Of a stretch of 64,000 nt of DNA, positions 42,185 to 51,365 are shown one piece after another. A program made the position numbers and the translations under genes. Source of the stretch: Arthrobacter humicola (GTDB lineage: Bacteria; Actinomycetota; Actinomycetes; Actinomycetales; Micrococcaceae); assembly GCF_022803015.1 (NCBI RefSeq), contig NZ_JAFKON010000008.1, forward strand, positions 62,001 to 126,000, in the 5' to 3' direction. Each line of letters starts with the position of its first letter. The stretch's first letter is position 1. The notes beneath the pieces are model-generated. The model made no database searches. It saw nothing but the letters and a program-made list of their open reading frames with translations, and was not told the DNA's origin.

Positions 42185-43848
42185 TTGAGGAGTCCTTCTG
42201 CGAGGGGGCCCAGGGCAAGGGCCGGGAAGTAGCTCAGGGCGGTCAGGATTACTGTCACGCCGAGCAGCAGCGAGCCGAACAGCGGGCCGTGGGTGGGGAC
42301 GGTGCCGGCGGACGTGGGAACCTTGCCCTGACGGGCGAGGAAGCCGGCCAGGGCGATCACCAGGACGATCGGGAGAAAGCGGCCCAGCAGCATGGCCAGG
42401 CCCATCATGACCGAAAGGTATGGGCCCGACGTGGTGATGCCGCCGAACGCGGAGCCGTTGTTGTTGGCCCCGGAGGTGAAGGCGTAAAGCGCTTCGCTGA
42501 ACTGGTGCGGGCCGGTGGCTGGGGCGTTGGCCATGGCGTCCGGCAGCAGGACGGTGATGCCGGCGAGGGCCAGCACCAGGCTCGGGGTGACGAGGATGTA
42601 CATGGCGGCGAGTTTCATTTCCGTCGGTCCGATCTTCTTGCCCAGGTACTCCGGGGTGCGCCCGACCATGAGGCCGGCGATGAAGACGGAAATGATGGAC
42701 AGGATCAGCAGGCCGTAGAGCCCGGACCCGGTTCCGCCGGGGGCGACTTCGCCGAGCATCATGTTCACCATGGCCACTCCGCCGGCCAGCGGCGGCAGGG
42801 AATCGTGGGCGGTGTTGACGGCGCCGGTGGAGGTCAGGGTGGTGGACGTCGCGAAGATCGCGCTGGGCACGGGGCCGAAGCGCTGTTCGAAGCCTTCGCC
42901 GAGGCCACCGGCGGCGGCCGTCGCGGTTCCCTGGCCGGCAGCGACGGCCCAGCCCATCAGCGAAATCGAAGCCAGCCACAGGGTGCCCATCACGGCGACG
43001 ACCGTGTAGCCCTGCCGCTGGTCGCCCACCATCCGGCCGAAGGCATACGGGAGGGCGGAGGGGATGAGCAGGAGCAGGAACACCTCAAAGAGGCTGATGA
43101 AGGCGTTGGGGTTTTCAAACGGGTGGGCGGAGTTCGCGTTAAAGTAGCCGCCGCCGTTGGTCCCGAGCTCCTTGATGGCTTCCTGGGAGGCGACGGGGCC
43201 GCCGGGAATGCTCTGCGAAAGGCCCGTGGCCTGGTTGGTGACCTCGGTGGACCAGAAATTCTGCACCACTCCGCCGAGGACCATCACCACTGCCGCGACG
43301 AACGCCAGCGGCAGCAGGACCCGGAACGTCGTCCGGGTCAGGTCCACCCAGAAGTTGCCCAGCCGCTGTGTCCGTGTGCGGGCAATGCCCCGGATCAGGG
43401 CGACGGCGACCACGATGCCGACGGCGGCGGAGAGGAAGTTCTGCACCGCCAGCAGACACATCTGCACGAAGATGCCTACCGTGGTCTCGGGGACGTAGGT
43501 CTGCCAGTTCGTGTTGGTCACAAAGGAAATAGCGGTGTTCATGGCCACCCACGGGTCGACGCCGGGCAGCGAACCGCTGCCGGGCAGGACGCCCTGCAGC
43601 CGTTGGAGGCCGAACACGGCCAGGATCGAGACGGCCGAGAACGCTAGAACGCTGCGCAGGTAGACCGGCCAGGTCTGCTCGGTGCCGGCGTCGACCCCGG
43701 CCAGCCGGTAGAAGAGGCGCTCGGCCCGGGCTGACGTCGTGCCCTCGAAAACCCGGGCCAGGTAGATGCCCAGAGGCTTGTGCATGGCCGCCAGGACAAT
43801 GAGTAGCGCCGCCACCTGGACAGCAAAGGACGCAGGGTTGAAGGTCAT
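42181..43848 (-). CDS. kdpA: KdpA, K+-translocating channel subunit
   Basis: A 555-residue protein with ten membrane segments and four selectivity-filter-like loops, such as [29 protein letters not shown] and [12 protein letters not shown]. It binds and conducts K+ for the KdpFABC pump. It starts seven bases after kdpF and overlaps kdpB by four. Confidence 0.97.
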   Translation of the reverse strand: MTFNPASFAVQVAALLIVLAAMHKPLGIYLARVFEGTTSARAERLFYRLAGVDAGTEQTWPVYLRSVLAFSAVSILAVFGLQRLQGVLPGSGSLPGVDPWVAMNTAISFVTNTNWQTYVPETTVGIFVQMCLLAVQNFLSAAVGIVVAVALIRGIARTRTQRLGNFWVDLTRTTFRVLLPLAFVAAVVMVLGGVVQNFWSTEVTNQATGLSQSIPGGPVASQEAIKELGTNGGGYFNANSAHPFENPNAFISLFEVFLLLLIPSALPYAFGRMVGDQRQGYTVVAVMGTLWLASISLMGWAVAAGQGTATAAAGGLGEGFEQRFGPVPSAIFATSTTLTSTGAVNTAHDSLPPLAGGVAMVNMMLGEVAPGGTGSGLYGLLILSIISVFIAGLMVGRTPEYLGKKIGPTEMKLAAMYILVTPSLVLALAGITVLLPDAMANAPATGPHQFSEALYAFTSGANNNGSAFGGITTSGPYLSVMMGLAMLLGRFLPIVLVIALAGFLARQGKVPTSAGTVPTHGPLFGSLLLGVTVILTALSYFPALALGPLAEGLLK

Positions 43849-43855
43849 GATCCGT

Positions 43856-43954
43856 TCACCACTTTTCCGGATGGATCAGGACGGCCAGCAGGTAGCCGAA
43901 GAGGCACAGCCCTGCCAGCAACAGAACGAGCCACATCACCGCATCGGCGCTCAC
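43856..43954 (-). CDS. kdpF: KdpF small subunit
   Basis: A 32-residue protein, VSADAVMWLVLLLAGLCLFG then YLLAVLIHPEKW, beginning with GTG at 43954. Its single membrane helix and the basic-aromatic end HPEKW match KdpF, the lipid-like stabilising subunit of the Kdp complex. It overlaps the stop of the preceding 39-codon ORF (TGA within GTGA) and lies seven bases before kdpA. Confidence 0.93.
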   Translation of the reverse strand: MSADAVMWLVLLLAGLCLFGYLLAVLIHPEKW

Positions 43955-44070
43955 TTGCCACCCTCCGGCCGGTCATCGGCACTGCCGACCATCCCGGCCA
44001 GGACGTGGCCGATCCACATTACGAATCCCATCGACAGCATCAGGATTCCGATCACAGCCAAATCAGCCAT
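43951..44070 (-). CDS. 39-residue membrane protein heading the kdp operon
   Basis: MADLAVIGILMLSMGFVMWI opens a single hydrophobic helix, and GSADDRPEGGK is the charged tail. AGGAAAGG lies at good distance before ATG 44070. The stop overlaps the kdpF GTG start by four bases, so the two are translationally coupled. It resembles KdpF in size and topology but not in sequence. It may be an extra small Kdp subunit or regulator; I know of no assigned function for it. Confidence 0.75.
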   Translation of the reverse strand: MADLAVIGILMLSMGFVMWIGHVLAGMVGSADDRPEGGK

Positions 44071-44370
44071 GGGGCATTCCTTTCCTCGGTGTCCCCGTTG
44101 GGAGACAGCTCCAGTCAAACCCCGTCGCCGGCCCGAACCGGCGGTTTTAACGCTTCCTTGATGGTTGCGGCCTGGATCTTGATGCCGCATTAGCGGTGGC
44201 GGGTCCGGCGAGGCCGGCGACGCGCGGGAACCCGGACGGGCACCCGAAGCGCCGGTTTGAGGGCCGCGTTAAGGAACCATCAGGATTGTTCGCCGGACGG
44301 TAGCGGCGGCCTCCGGGGCTGGTAGCGTCTCGGACGGAAGCGGCGCGGTGTGCCGCGTGGAAAGGACATC
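44071..44370. promoter_or_regulatory. Divergent kdp/permease promoter region
   Basis: A 300-base gap between the kdp operon and the permease. TTAACGC (44147-44153) and its inverse GCGTTAA (44264-44270) face each other. TTGATGGTTG (44159-44168) and CCATCAGG (44275-44282, inverse CCTGATGG) accompany them. They are candidate sites for a shared regulator such as KdpE. Confidence 0.45.
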
Positions 44371-46347
44371 ATGACCACCCTCAGCCGGCCCCCGGCAGAC
44401 CCCTCCGCGCCGCGGCCCGGCGCCGGGGAACACTTCAGGAACTGGCTGCTGTTCGGCCTCCAAGACGCCAAGGGAATCCACCAGGGGCCCGGGGCCGTGA
44501 GCGACAGCCACCTGAAAAAGCACTCGTGGTGGCAGGTCATGTGCCTGACCGGCGTGGACTACTTCTCCACCCTGGGCTACCAGCCCGCCATCGCCGCGCT
44601 CGCGGCCGGCGTGATTTCGCCGCTGGCCACCCTGGTCCTGGTGGCCGTGACCTTGCTGGGCGCACTGCCCGTGTACCGCCGGGTGGCCGGTGAAAGTCCG
44701 CGCGGTGAAGGGTCCATCGCCATGCTGGAGCGGCTGCTGCCACGTTGGGGCGGGAAACTCCTGGTCCTGGTGTTGCTGGGGTTCGCGGCTACCGATTTCA
44801 TGATCACCATGACGCTTTCTGCCGCGGACGCGACCGCGCACGCGCTCGAGAACCCGTTCGCCCCCGCCTGGATGCAGGGCCAGAACGTCGCGGTCACGCT
44901 GTTCCTGCTGGCTCTGCTCGCCGCGGTGTTCCTGCGCGGTTTCAAGGAGGCGATCGGCGTCGCCGTCGTCCTGGTGGGCATTTACCTCGGGCTGAACGTC
45001 GTCGTGGTCATCACAACGATCATCGAGGTCCTGCAGCACCCGGTGGCGGTCGATAACTGGTGGCTGGCCCTGACCACCCAGCACGGGAGCCCGCTGATGG
45101 TGGTGGGCATCGCGCTGCTCGTGTTCCCCAAGCTGGCCCTGGGCCTGTCCGGCTTCGAGACCGGCGTCGCCGTGATGCCGCAGATCCGCGGCCACGCCAC
45201 GGACACCGAGGAGAACCCTCAGGGCCGGATCAAGGGTGCGCGCCGGCTGCTGACGACGGCGGCCCTGATCATGAGCGCGTTCCTCGTCACCACGAGCTTC
45301 ACCACAGTGGTCCTGATCCCGGCGCAGGAGTTCCAGCCCGGCGGGCAGGCGAACGGCCGCGCCCTGGCTTATCTGGCGCACGAATACCTGGGAAACGGAT
45401 TCGGCACCGTCTACGATCTAAGCACCATCGCCATCCTGTGGTTCGCCGGCGCCTCCGCCATGGCCGGGCTGCTGAACCTCGTGCCGCGCTATCTGCCCCG
45501 GTACGGCATGGCTCCGGAATGGGCCCGGGCGGTCAGGCCGCTGGTTTTGGTGTTCACCCTTGTGGGGTTCCTGATCACCTGGCTGTTCGACGCCGACGTC
45601 GACGCCCAGGGCGGCGCTTACGCCACCGGTGTCCTGGTTTTGATGACGTCGGCGGCGATTGCCGTGACGCTGTCCGCACGAAGCCACCGGCAGCGCAAGC
45701 GCAGCATCGGCTTCGGCATCATCGCCGTCGTGTTCATCTACACCACGGTGGCCAACATCTTCGAGCGGCCCGAAGGCATCCGGATCGCCGCGTTCTTTAT
45801 CATCGGGATCATCGTGATCTCCCTGCTCTCGCGCATCCGGCGCTCGTTCGAGCTCCATGCCACGCATGTGCGGATGGACACCCCGGCCCTGGAATTCCTG
45901 GCCGCCAATGAATCCGGACCCATCGCGATCATCGCCCATGAGCCGCTGCGGCTCACTGCCCAGGCGTACCTGGACAAGCTCACGTCCGCGATCGAGGTCA
46001 GCCACCTCCCGCTGGACTCCCAGGCGCTGTTCCTCGAAGTCGTGGTGGACGACTCCTCGGACTTCGAGACCGCGCTCGAGGTCCGCGGGGTCAGCCGGCA
46101 CGGGTACCAGATCCTGGAGGTCCACGGGCCTGTTGTTCCGAACACGATCGCCTCCGTGCTGCTGCACATCCGCGACGTCACCGGGCTGATGCCGCACATC
46201 TACTTCCGCTGGACGGAGGGAAACCCGTTCACCAACCTCCTGCGGTTCCTGGCTTTCGGCGAAGGCGAGATCGCCCCGGTGACGCGCGAAGTGTTGCGCG
46301 AGGCCGAGCCGGACGTCACCCGGCGTCCGTGGGTCCACGTCGGCTGA
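44371..46347 (+). CDS. APC-superfamily permease with cytoplasmic C-terminal domain
   Basis: A 658-residue membrane protein. About 12 membrane segments span residues 50-500, starting after [20 protein letters not shown], the APC helix-1 break region. [20 protein letters not shown] and [20 protein letters not shown] follow. The last 145 residues (from about 510) form a soluble domain ([20 protein letters not shown]). GGAAAGG precedes ATG 44371. Relatives are annotated as amino-acid permeases, but divergence from kdp and the KUP/KimA-like layout make K+ a reasonable substrate; this is inference. Confidence 0.85.
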   Translation: MTTLSRPPADPSAPRPGAGEHFRNWLLFGLQDAKGIHQGPGAVSDSHLKKHSWWQVMCLTGVDYFSTLGYQPAIAALAAGVISPLATLVLVAVTLLGALPVYRRVAGESPRGEGSIAMLERLLPRWGGKLLVLVLLGFAATDFMITMTLSAADATAHALENPFAPAWMQGQNVAVTLFLLALLAAVFLRGFKEAIGVAVVLVGIYLGLNVVVVITTIIEVLQHPVAVDNWWLALTTQHGSPLMVVGIALLVFPKLALGLSGFETGVAVMPQIRGHATDTEENPQGRIKGARRLLTTAALIMSAFLVTTSFTTVVLIPAQEFQPGGQANGRALAYLAHEYLGNGFGTVYDLSTIAILWFAGASAMAGLLNLVPRYLPRYGMAPEWARAVRPLVLVFTLVGFLITWLFDADVDAQGGAYATGVLVLMTSAAIAVTLSARSHRQRKRSIGFGIIAVVFIYTTVANIFERPEGIRIAAFFIIGIIVISLLSRIRRSFELHATHVRMDTPALEFLAANESGPIAIIAHEPLRLTAQAYLDKLTSAIEVSHLPLDSQALFLEVVVDDSSDFETALEVRGVSRHGYQILEVHGPVVPNTIASVLLHIRDVTGLMPHIYFRWTEGNPFTNLLRFLAFGEGEIAPVTREVLREAEPDVTRRPWVHVG

Positions 46348-46372
46348 CACCACGCCCGGCGGCAGGGGGGGC

Positions 46373-46477
46373 GGCCACCAACGCCTCGAACACCAACGCC
46401 TCGAACACAAGCGCCTCGGCCACCAACGCCTCGAACACAAGCGCCTCGAACACAAGCGCCTCGAACACAAGCGCCCC
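46373..46477. repeat. 15-bp tandem repeat, about seven units
   Basis: Units GAACACAAGCGCCTC, GAACACCAACGCCTC and GGCCACCAACGCCTC run head to tail after the permease stop and end inside the terminator stem. The copies fall into two or three variants, showing local duplication. Read on either strand they give a repeated pentapeptide (NTSAS or EALVF), but neither is in a supported gene. Confidence 0.92.
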
Positions 46478-46502
46478 TCCGGAGGAATCCTCCGGAGGGG
46501 CG
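46472..46502. terminator. Bidirectional terminator hairpin
   Basis: CGCCCCTCCGGAGGA and TCCTCCGGAGGGGCG form a perfect 15-bp inverted repeat with one central base. It is followed by TTTGT on the plus strand. It lies between the convergent permease and cold-shock genes and probably ends both transcripts. Confidence 0.8.
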
Positions 46503-46559
46503 TTTGTGGTCTTCGGGGAAAGTGTCCCGGCCAGGCGGCCGGGGCTTTTTCCGGAGTAC

Positions 46560-46763
46560 TTAGAGCGGGCGGATGTTCTCAGCCTGCGGGCCCTTCGGGC
46601 CCTGCGTGACGTCGAATTCAACCTTCTGGTTCTCGTCCAGCGAGCGGTAGCCGCTGGTAGCGATTGCCGAGTAGTGGGCGAAAACGTCGGCCGACCCGTC
46701 ATCCGGGGCAATGAAGCCAAAACCCTTTTCGGCGTTGAACCATTTAACTGTGCCTGTAGCCAT
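46560..46763 (-). CDS. Cold shock protein (CspA family)
   Basis: A 67-residue OB-fold RNA/DNA chaperone. It has both RNP motifs, [10 protein letters not shown] (RNP1) and VFAHYSAI (RNP2), after the usual opening [14 protein letters not shown]. It melts structured mRNA in the cytoplasm. Start ATG 46763 is fixed by family length. The leader before it is long, about 100 bases without a gene, as is common for csp genes. Confidence 0.97.
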   Translation of the reverse strand: MATGTVKWFNAEKGFGFIAPDDGSADVFAHYSAIATSGYRSLDENQKVEFDVTQGPKGPQAENIRPL

Positions 46764-46910
46764 GCCTTTATCCTTCTGAAATGCTGCTGATCTCCGGCGG
46801 CCAAAAGGCCAACGGCTGCGGAGACATTCGTCCGCTGTCCCCAACGTACGGTGCGACGGGCCGCGGTGCAAGGGTCTGACGGGGGTCTTCGTCTCGGCCG
46901 GCCGCTTTCG

Positions 46911-47858
46911 TCAGGCCGAGACGGTGGCGTCGAAGAGCGCAATCAGGTCCCGGCTGATCTGGTACGGCGAGGTCTCGGACGGGCTGTGGCCCGCGCGGTA
47001 GACCGAAATCCGCGCACCGATCGACTGCGCGAAGCTCCGGTGCAACGCCAGCGGCCAGAGGTCGTGTTCGCCGACTGCGACGAGCTTTGGCAGCGTCGCG
47101 GCCGCCAGCACCCGCCGCAGATCCGGGGTGTGCTTCATAAGGCCGATGATGTCGACCACCGAGGCGCGGCGCGTGAACGCGAACCGGCTCCTGACGAACC
47201 GCAGCCGCTGCGGCGCCACCCGGGCAATATTGCTGCGGATGCCCCAAATCATTATTGCGGTGCCGACCTTGGAGGTGACCCAACAGCTGACCCAGCCTGC
47301 CAGGCGCACGTAGCGGAGGCTCTGTCCCGGCTCCGGCGGGCAGCTGATGAGGGTCAGGCTGCGGAACTTTTCTGGCCGCTGGACGAACGCCAGTTGGGCA
47401 ACCACCGCCGCGAAGGAATACCCCACGACGTGCACGGCGCCTTGATCGGTGTCCAGCATGGCCAGGAGGTCGTCGCGGAACAGCTCGTAGTCGTAGCAGT
47501 TCCGGGGCGGAACGAGGTTTTCGGGCCCGGCCTGGGCGGATTCATACTGCCCGGCGATGTCGCAGCTGAGGACGAAGTAGCCGGCCGCGGCGAGCTCGGG
47601 CAGCATGAGGATGAAGTCTTCCTTGGAGCCGGTTGCGCCCGGGATTAGCAGGACGCGCGGCTTCCCGGGGTCTCCGGCAGCGATCGTCGCCAAGGTCCCG
47701 CTCGGTGCCTCGAACTGACCGCGCATCACGCCTGCCGGAAGGACGGCCCAGTCGAAGTCGGGCAACGCGGCGTCCCGGCGGGCGGCATCGTCCACCAGCC
47801 CCGAACCAAAGCCCTCGGGAACCGGGCCGCCCTGTGCGTTACTGCCGGCAGACGCCAT
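46911..47858 (-). CDS. Alpha/beta hydrolase
   Basis: A 315-residue hydrolase. The oxyanion strand LLIPGATGSKEDF lies near residue 73. The nucleophile elbow VVGYSFAAVVAQL puts the catalytic Ser near 148. The acid is in LVAVGEHDLWPLALH and the His in RAGHSPSETSPYQ near the end. No signal peptide, so cytoplasmic. Substrate is unknown; an ester or lactone is typical. It stands alone between the cold-shock gene and the PEP-family enzyme. Confidence 0.9.
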   Translation of the reverse strand: MASAGSNAQGGPVPEGFGSGLVDDAARRDAALPDFDWAVLPAGVMRGQFEAPSGTLATIAAGDPGKPRVLLIPGATGSKEDFILMLPELAAAGYFVLSCDIAGQYESAQAGPENLVPPRNCYDYELFRDDLLAMLDTDQGAVHVVGYSFAAVVAQLAFVQRPEKFRSLTLISCPPEPGQSLRYVRLAGWVSCWVTSKVGTAIMIWGIRSNIARVAPQRLRFVRSRFAFTRRASVVDIIGLMKHTPDLRRVLAAATLPKLVAVGEHDLWPLALHRSFAQSIGARISVYRAGHSPSETSPYQISRDLIALFDATVSA

Positions 47859-47945
47859 CTATCTAACATAGCCCCCTGCCGGCGGCGTGGCGGAGGTCCC
47901 GTTGCAATTCGACGGCCCGGCGCCGGCCGGTCCGGAGGTCCACGC

Positions 47946-50777
47946 TCAGCCAGCCAGGCTGCCGGCGGCCGTGGCGGGGGAGAGCGGGGAATCCACCTGC
48001 CGCACCGTTCCGGCCGATCCGTCCACGGTCACGGTCTCACCGGTCCGCAAGCGGGTGGTCGCGTCCGGCACGCCCACCACCGCCGGGATGCCGTATTCGC
48101 GGGCCACCACGGCGCCGTGCGAGATCACCCCGCCCATTTCCATCACCAGGGCGCCGGCCGTCATGAACAGCGGCGTCCAGCCGGGGTCAGTGGAGGGCGC
48201 CACGAGGATTTCCCCGGGCTCGAGGTGCGCGCCCACCGGATCCAGGATGACCCGGACCATTCCGGTGGCGGTGCCCGCCGACGCCGGTGTCCCGGCGAGG
48301 GCGCCGGAAGCGGGGGACTTGGCCATCACGGCCGCCTCCACATCCGTGCCGTCGGAGAGCAGGAGCCGGGGAATCCGGCGCCGGCGCAGTTCGACGTCGT
48401 AGATCCGGTGGCGGCCCGCGACGATGCCCTTGAGGTCGGCACCCCGCAAACCCACACGGACTTCATCGAATTCCAGGAAATACACGTCGTCCGCGGCGGC
48501 GATCGCACCGGACCGGGCCAGCTCGATGCCGATCGCGTTGAGCTGGCGGTGCATTTCCGCGAGGGCGAGGATGATGTAGAACTTGGGCAGTTCGCGCAGT
48601 CCGGACAGCTGGCGGGTCCGGCGCAGGCAGAATTCCACCAGCTGGGCACGGATCCGGCTCCGGACCCTGGTCCGCTCCACCAGGCTGCGGATCCTGGCCT
48701 CGGCATGTTCCTCGGCGCGGGCGAACTGCCGGTCGGGCGCTTGCTCGGGGTCGGCCACATGAAGGTAGTTCGAGATCATCCCGAGGATATGGTCCGGCTT
48801 CTCCGACCACCGCGGCATGCCAAGGTCGATCTCCGCCACGGCGCGGTGGCCGTAGCGGTCCAGGAACCCGTGCAGGCCGGTCTGTGCCACTGCGGGCAGC
48901 GAGCCGGCCTTGTACAGGGCGGCCAGTTCCCTTGGCCCGTGGGCCAGGAACACCTCCCGGGACGCGGCGTTCGCGCCGACGGTGACGGCCAGTTGCCAGA
49001 GTTCGAGGTCCATCTCAGTGGTGACATTGTTGGGCAGACCCCGCAACACGGCCTCGAGTTCCCGCGGTGCCGCGATGCCGCGCAGCAGCCTGCGCGCCCC
49101 GGCCAGCATGAGGTAACCAACGGACGGTCCGGGCAGCGTCGCCAGGATCAGTCCGTCCACGGTGTTCTCCAGGATGCGCTGGGCGTGATCGAGCCGGCCA
49201 AAAGTGGTGGCCGGTTCCGGCAGGACAAGTTCGGATTGAAGGCGATCTCCGTAATCGAAGGCGCGGCGCAGTTCGGCGGACGGCCGCACCGCGGCCCGCA
49301 GAAGGGACGGAAGCAGCCGGACCGTCAGGCCCAGGCCGGCCATGGTTCCGGGATCGCGCCCTGCGCTATTGCCCGCTGCGCCGCTGCCGGTCCGCGGCCG
49401 CCGGGGGGCCAGCCTGCCCGCCGCGCCCTGCCGTGGCCGCCGGGACGGCCGTTTGCGCACGCCGAACCGCGGGTCATCCAGGAGTGCCGGAAAAACCGCG
49501 CCGGACCTGCCGTCCGCCAGCGGAAGCATCCGCAGCAGGTAGCGGCGGCCGTACCTGTTGCGCACCATGGGCGTCACGTCCACATACATCCGCAATCCCG
49601 GGTTGACGTACCGCCACGGCCCGTTGCGGTTCCGCATTGAGCCCAGCACGGAGAGCCCCATGGGGGTCAGGGGCCTGGTCAGGCCCTGGAGCAAGGTGCC
49701 GCACAGGTAGACGTGGGGGTCGACGTCGGCCCCTGCCTCCGCGCCCAGCGGTTCGGCGGCCGCAGGCTCCGGCAGCGGATACAACGTGGTGATGGGCCGC
49801 GACTGGGTCACCCAGATCCTGCCCGCGGCGTCGATCACCCATTCCACATCCTGGGGTGCCCCGAACAGCCCCTGGACGGTATCGCCGAGGGCCGTGAGTT
49901 CGCGGATCCGGGCGTCGTCCAGGCTCGGCCGCCGCCGGACTGACGTCCCCTTCGGTGAACGGAGGAGGATGCGTCCCGTGGCCGTATCCACGACGAAATG
50001 GTCCGGGTTGACGCTGCCGGAGACCACCGCCTGGCCGGGCCCGGCGCTCGCATCGATGACCGTTTCGGTCCGGGTGCCCGTCACGGGATTGGCGGTGAAG
50101 AGCACGCCGGCGCTGGTGGCGGTGATGAGGTCCTGGACGACGACGGCGAGGCCCACCTCACGGTGGCTGATGCCGTTGGCGGCGCGGTAGGCCACGGCCC
50201 GTTCGGTCCAGAGTGAGGCCCAGCAGCGCCGGACCGACTCGACCACGGCGTCGGCTCCGGAGATGTTCAGGAAGGAATCCTGCTGGCCGGCGAAGCTGGC
50301 GAAGGGCAGGTCCTCGGCGGTGGCGGAGGATCTGACCGCCACTGTGGCCCGGCTGCCGAGCGCGGCGTACGCGCCGCGAAGCGCGGCATCGACGTCGGCG
50401 GGAATCGGCGCGGTCACGATCATTTCCCGCGCCTGCCGGGCCAGTTCACCCAGATCCGGTCCGGGCCGGGCCAACCCGGGGCGGCCTGGCTGGCGGGAGT
50501 CGCCGTCGCCTATGTCGCCTATTTCGCCGTTGTCGCCGTTGTTCGACGGGTGGGGCTGCGCGGCGTCCAGCCGGGCCGCCAGCGCGTCCAGTTCGGCCGG
50601 GGCCGCCTTTCGGTAGGCAACCGTGGTGAGGCAGAATCCGCGGGGTACACGGAACCCGGCGGCCGTGAGCTTGCCGAGGTTCAGGGCCTTTCCGCCCACG
50701 AGCGGCAGGGGAGCGGAACCCAGTGCGCTGAGATCCATGACGAGACTTTCCGGTGCCCTGCCATCTGCAGAACCCAT
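47946..50777 (-). CDS. PEP synthase/pyruvate-phosphate-dikinase family enzyme, rifampicin-phosphotransferase-like
   Basis: A 943-residue enzyme. The N-terminal ATP-binding half (about 10-330) has LPLVGGKALNLGKLTAAGFR, VRSSATAEDLPFASFAGQQD and GVLFTANPVTGTRTETVIDA. The C-terminal swivelling domain (about 840-943) holds the phospho-carrier His in GGVISHGAVVAREYGIPAVV. The layout, ATP domain then middle substrate domain then His domain, is that of rifampicin phosphotransferases rather than PpsA, which has a PEP-binding TIM barrel. The middle domain is diverged, so the substrate may be another small molecule. ATG 50777 has GGGAG six bases upstream and is preferred to GTG 50822. Confidence 0.85.
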   Translation of the reverse strand: MGSADGRAPESLVMDLSALGSAPLPLVGGKALNLGKLTAAGFRVPRGFCLTTVAYRKAAPAELDALAARLDAAQPHPSNNGDNGEIGDIGDGDSRQPGRPGLARPGPDLGELARQAREMIVTAPIPADVDAALRGAYAALGSRATVAVRSSATAEDLPFASFAGQQDSFLNISGADAVVESVRRCWASLWTERAVAYRAANGISHREVGLAVVVQDLITATSAGVLFTANPVTGTRTETVIDASAGPGQAVVSGSVNPDHFVVDTATGRILLRSPKGTSVRRRPSLDDARIRELTALGDTVQGLFGAPQDVEWVIDAAGRIWVTQSRPITTLYPLPEPAAAEPLGAEAGADVDPHVYLCGTLLQGLTRPLTPMGLSVLGSMRNRNGPWRYVNPGLRMYVDVTPMVRNRYGRRYLLRMLPLADGRSGAVFPALLDDPRFGVRKRPSRRPRQGAAGRLAPRRPRTGSGAAGNSAGRDPGTMAGLGLTVRLLPSLLRAAVRPSAELRRAFDYGDRLQSELVLPEPATTFGRLDHAQRILENTVDGLILATLPGPSVGYLMLAGARRLLRGIAAPRELEAVLRGLPNNVTTEMDLELWQLAVTVGANAASREVFLAHGPRELAALYKAGSLPAVAQTGLHGFLDRYGHRAVAEIDLGMPRWSEKPDHILGMISNYLHVADPEQAPDRQFARAEEHAEARIRSLVERTRVRSRIRAQLVEFCLRRTRQLSGLRELPKFYIILALAEMHRQLNAIGIELARSGAIAAADDVYFLEFDEVRVGLRGADLKGIVAGRHRIYDVELRRRRIPRLLLSDGTDVEAAVMAKSPASGALAGTPASAGTATGMVRVILDPVGAHLEPGEILVAPSTDPGWTPLFMTAGALVMEMGGVISHGAVVAREYGIPAVVGVPDATTRLRTGETVTVDGSAGTVRQVDSPLSPATAAGSLAG

Positions 50778-50903
50778 TTCCTGCTCCCACGTCCTGTCCG
50801 CGTCTTCAAGCCACGTGTTCACGCCACGTATTCAAGCCGCGGGCGGCCTCCGGGTCCTGAGTCCGGCGGCGCGGCGGCCCCTCTGCCAAGCGAGCCTGCC
50901 GGC

Positions 50904-51221
50904 CTACTGGCCGGCGTCGGCCTCGCCGGTGTCTTCCCACATAAGATCCAGGTTGCGGAAGACCGGAGGGCCGTCGCACAGGGCGGCCATCTGCGCGGCG
51001 AATTCGGAGGTCTCGGGCCGGTTGGAGTTCTCCATGGCCGACTCGTAGGAGTCGAACTCCACGATCGTGAGATAGGTTCCGGGGCGGTCGCGGTCTGCGG
51101 TGGCCATGATGCGGCGGAAGGTCGGGGCAGTGGTTCCCTCCGTTCTGGAGGGCCGGCCGAGTTGCTCGATCTCCTCAATGCGGGAGGTCTGAAATTCGAT
51201 GATCTGCACGAACCTGGCCAT
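50904..51221 (-). CDS. Dimeric alpha/beta-barrel (ABM/EthD-like) small protein
   Basis: A 105-residue protein starting MARFVQIIEFQTSRIEEIEQ, with YLTIVEFDSYESAMENSNRP in the middle and a FAAQMAALCDGPPVF tail. The single ferredoxin-like fold with an EFxSYExAM strand-helix is typical of antibiotic-biosynthesis-monooxygenase-like proteins in actinobacteria. Reaction unknown. It lies just upstream of the PEP-family gene on the same strand. Confidence 0.82.
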   Translation of the reverse strand: MARFVQIIEFQTSRIEEIEQLGRPSRTEGTTAPTFRRIMATADRDRPGTYLTIVEFDSYESAMENSNRPETSEFAAQMAALCDGPPVFRNLDLMWEDTGEADAGQ

Positions 51222-51365
51222 GACGGCTCCCTTGACGGCGGCGGATGCTGATGCGCTTCACGCTAGACCCTCGTCCTTGCCCGTGCAAGGGCGGGAGCTA
51301 GCAGTACAGCCAGGCCGGCGCGGGCGGCCGCGCGGGTGTCAGCGCGGCCGCCGTCGAGAGCCCGG

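Noticed and set aside
42064..43647. Long plus-strand frame over kdpA
   Set aside because: The opposite strand has the complete, motif-supported kdpA gene; this frame is rich in Gly, His, Glu and Asp and has no domains.
46373..46477. CRISPR array at the 15-bp repeats
   Set aside because: The units are adjacent with no spacers, too short, and no cas gene is near.
46329..46790. Repeat-rich plus-strand ORF encoding NTSAS units
   Set aside because: It consists of the 15-bp repeat array, runs through a terminator hairpin and then over the antisense of the cold shock gene; no SD supports it.
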